From NCBI GenBank assembly GCA_021732805.1, contig JAKFUJ010000026.1:1-6582 (forward strand): DNA of 6,582 bases. The letters are read 5' to 3'. The DNA comes from Betaproteobacteria bacterium (GTDB lineage Bacteria; Pseudomonadota; Gammaproteobacteria; Burkholderiales; SG8-41). How positions within the stretch are numbered: the stretch's first letter is position 1; each line of letters starts with the position of its first letter. The notes below the pieces were generated by a model that worked only from the letters and a program-made list of their open reading frames with translations, was not told the DNA's origin and made no database searches. This document shows positions 4,985 to 6,582 of this stretch, piece after piece. Both the position numbers and the translations under genes were made by a program.

Positions 4985-6235
4985 CTAGCGTACATTCATC
5001 GCAGCCCCGCTGCGCCACAGATGATCCCGCCAGTACAGCGCAATCAGCAAGGTTGCGAAAATGCCGAATGTGCAGTAGATCGTCGCCATCGTCACGTAAC
5101 CGAAATGTGCGATCAGTTGTCCGGCAATCAGCAATCCCGGCAGATTGCCGTAAACCGCCAGCATGCGTATGCCCATGATGCGTCCGCGATAGCGCTCATC
5201 AGTCGTGCGCATCAACAGCATGTTGTTGGGGATCAGACCCATGGTCTGCATGCAACCGGCAAGCATCAGCGCCGGAATGCCGGCAGCCGGGTGTGTGGTC
5301 TGCGAAAAAACCAGCAGCATCACGAACCAGGCGACGCCGAACCCGAGCATGGCGCGGCCCGGACGAAACAGATGACCGAACCGGCTCATGATGACCGAAC
5401 CCGTGAGGGCGCCGGTGGCGGCGGAGGCCACCAGGGTGCCGAGCGTGGTCTGGTCGGCGCCATAGACCACCTTCGCCACGTAAGGCATCAGGCCGGTCAA
5501 CAGCGGAAACGCGGTCAAGTTGAGCAGAAAAGCAAACAGCATGGTTGCCCGCAGCTGCGGTGCGTGCCAGACATAAGACAGGCCCTCCTTCAGCTCGCGC
5601 CACGGTGATTTTCGCTGCACGCCGCCTGCCGCCGTGGATGCCGTCACCTCTCCGGCATACCGGGTCAGCACCAGACTACCCACATAAAAGCTGACCACCA
5701 CCGCATAAGCCGGCCCCATGCCCAGTGTCGCGACCAGCCCCGCGCCGGTCAGCGCGCCGGCGATGCGTGCCGAATCCTGGGTCGTGCGCTGGATGCTCAT
5801 CGCACTCATCAAGTGCGCCGATGGAATGGTTGCTCCAACCAGTGCGGTACGCACACCGATATCCGATGGTCGCACCAGGCCCAGCACCGCAGTGGTGGCC
5901 AGCACGATATAGGGTGTCAGCAAGTCCATGAACGCAAAAACCATCAACAGCCCCGCCAGCACCGCATACAGCGCCCGCATCGCCGACAGCACGTGACGAT
6001 GACCGATACGATCCCCCATCACGCCGAACATCGGCGACAGCAGTGTACCGATGTATTGCAGCGAGGCAAAAATGGTCAGCATCAGCACTGATTTCGTTTC
6101 GACCAGCACATACCAGCCGAGAATCAGGGTTTCCATCTCGAACGCCCACGAAGTGGCGAGATCGGCGGGCCACTGGAAACGGAAACTGCGAACGCTGAAC
6201 GGCGCCAGTGCCGGTGCCCGCGCCGGTGCGCTCAT
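4985..6235 (-). CDS. Major facilitator superfamily transporter (MFS_3/EntS-like)
   Basis: This inner-membrane secondary transporter has 416 aa, the normal MFS length, with a pattern of about 12 hydrophobic segments. The N-terminus FRFQWPADLATSWAFEMETLILGWYVL (18-44) resembles the MFS_3 group that includes the enterobactin exporter EntS and many drug-efflux-like proteins. The loop motif A appears as GVMGDRIGHR (71-80) after TM2. A longer cytoplasmic loop (about 192-228, rich in charge) separates the two six-helix halves. The segment around 339-352 (MLLMRTTDERYRGR) is the typical conserved loop of the second half. The start at 6235 lies 4 bp after the acyl-CoA ligase stop, indicating an operon and probable translational coupling; the ribosome binding site is weak. 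Substrate and direction of transport cannot be read from sequence. Export of a small organic acid or metabolite is the simplest guess. Confidence 0.9.
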   Translation of the reverse strand: MSAPARAPALAPFSVRSFRFQWPADLATSWAFEMETLILGWYVLVETKSVLMLTIFASLQYIGTLLSPMFGVMGDRIGHRHVLSAMRALYAVLAGLLMVFAFMDLLTPYIVLATTAVLGLVRPSDIGVRTALVGATIPSAHLMSAMSIQRTTQDSARIAGALTGAGLVATLGMGPAYAVVVSFYVGSLVLTRYAGEVTASTAAGGVQRKSPWRELKEGLSYVWHAPQLRATMLFAFLLNLTAFPLLTGLMPYVAKVVYGADQTTLGTLVASAATGALTGSVIMSRFGHLFRPGRAMLGFGVAWFVMLLVFSQTTHPAAGIPALMLAGCMQTMGLIPNNMLLMRTTDERYRGRIMGIRMLAVYGNLPGLLIAGQLIAHFGYVTMATIYCTFGIFATLLIALYWRDHLWRSGAAMNVR

Positions 6236-6239
6236 CGCA

Positions 6240-6582
6240 TCAATCCAGCACCATCAGCCAGTCGACTGCGCTAACACCCTGCGGTCCGGCGAGCACCGGG
6301 TTCAGATCCAGCTCAGCCAGCCGCGGTCCTGCCGCGGCGCCGAAACACGACACCGCGCTGATCATCTTTGCGATAGCTGTCCTGTTGACGGGCGGTTTGC
6401 CGCGCACGCCGTCGAGGATGACTCTACTTTTTAATTCATCGAGCATGCGCAGGGCCTCGGCTTCGGTCACCGGTGCGGCGCGGAACACCACGTCCTTGAA
6501 CACTTCGATCAGCACGCCGCCCAGTCCGACCATCACCACCGGGCCGAAGGTCGGATCGCGTTTCAAGCCGATCACCAGCTCC
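6240..6582 (-). CDS. Acyl-CoA synthetase (ADP-forming type), ATP-grasp C-terminal part, truncated by window
   Basis: Only the last 113 residues are visible; the frame is open through the right edge, so the N-terminus lies outside. The segment ELVIGLKRDPTFGPVVMVG, followed by GLGGVLIEVFKDVVFRAAP, is the hallmark of the ATP-grasp_5 domain. That domain occurs in acetate-CoA ligase (ADP-forming)-type and related acyl-CoA synthetases, which activate a carboxylic acid with CoA using ATP through a phospho-enzyme. VRGKPPVNRTAIAKMI and LAELDLNPV near the end are further family signatures; the E/N pair of the latter is expected near the nucleotide-metal site. The upstream residues continue the conserved motif (E-L before V), so the internal GTG at 6573-6575 is not a start. 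It is the first visible gene of an operon with the MFS transporter. Acid substrate unknown. Confidence 0.92.
   Translation of the reverse strand, partial: ELVIGLKRDPTFGPVVMVGLGGVLIEVFKDVVFRAAPVTEAEALRMLDELKSRVILDGVRGKPPVNRTAIAKMISAVSCFGAAAGPRLAELDLNPVLAGPQGVSAVDWLMVLD

Noticed and set aside
4976..5608. Plus-strand open frame opposite the MFS gene
   Set aside because: Low-complexity Gln/His/Arg-rich translation antisense to a clear transporter; no ribosome binding site or family motif.
1..6582. tRNA, rRNA, CRISPR array, toxin-antitoxin or phage genes
   Set aside because: No cloverleaf, spaced direct repeats, paired small genes or phage-type proteins were seen on either strand.

Overview
The window looks like a chromosomal segment of a GC-rich betaproteobacterium, most likely Burkholderiales. 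The main reason is the TctC/Bug-type periplasmic binding protein at 3936-4952, a family greatly expanded in that order. A CocE/NonD-type hydrolase, an ADP-forming acyl-CoA ligase and a class III cyclase of a Burkholderiales-like type agree with this. No species is claimed. Coding density is high, apart from one divergent intergenic region of about 440 bp.

Layout: (1) 1-1464, minus strand. A class III nucleotide cyclase-domain protein (472-1464) is followed after 25 bp by a CE4 polysaccharide deacetylase of the HpPgdA-like branch (446 down to the window edge, incomplete at its C-terminus). They probably form one transcript. (2) 1465-1905, non-coding. This divergent control region holds a 26-bp-stem hairpin (1582-1649), several smaller inverted repeats and a LysR-type T-N11-A palindrome placed correctly for a predicted promoter of the rightward genes. 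(3) 1906-4952, plus strand. A 674-aa CocE/NonD (peptidase S15-type) serine hydrolase is followed after 5 bp by a secreted TctC/Bug substrate-binding protein. (4) 4985-6582, minus strand. The C-terminal end of an ATP-grasp acyl-CoA synthetase (truncated by the window) is followed after 4 bp by a 12-TM-type MFS transporter, which converges on the binding-protein gene with only 32 bp between stops.

How they may work together (inference): the binding protein could capture a carboxylated or ester/amide compound in the periplasm, the cytoplasmic hydrolase could cleave it, and the acyl-CoA ligase could activate a released acid. The MFS protein may export or import a related molecule. The left-hand operon appears to be a separate signalling/envelope unit pairing a cyclase with a deacetylase.

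I found no convincing wholly new system such as a defence island, CRISPR array or transposon. The most interesting points are the long hairpin in the divergent region, the cyclase's non-canonical purine-specificity residues, and a gapless tandem 40-residue duplication in the cyclase's uncharacterised C-terminal half.
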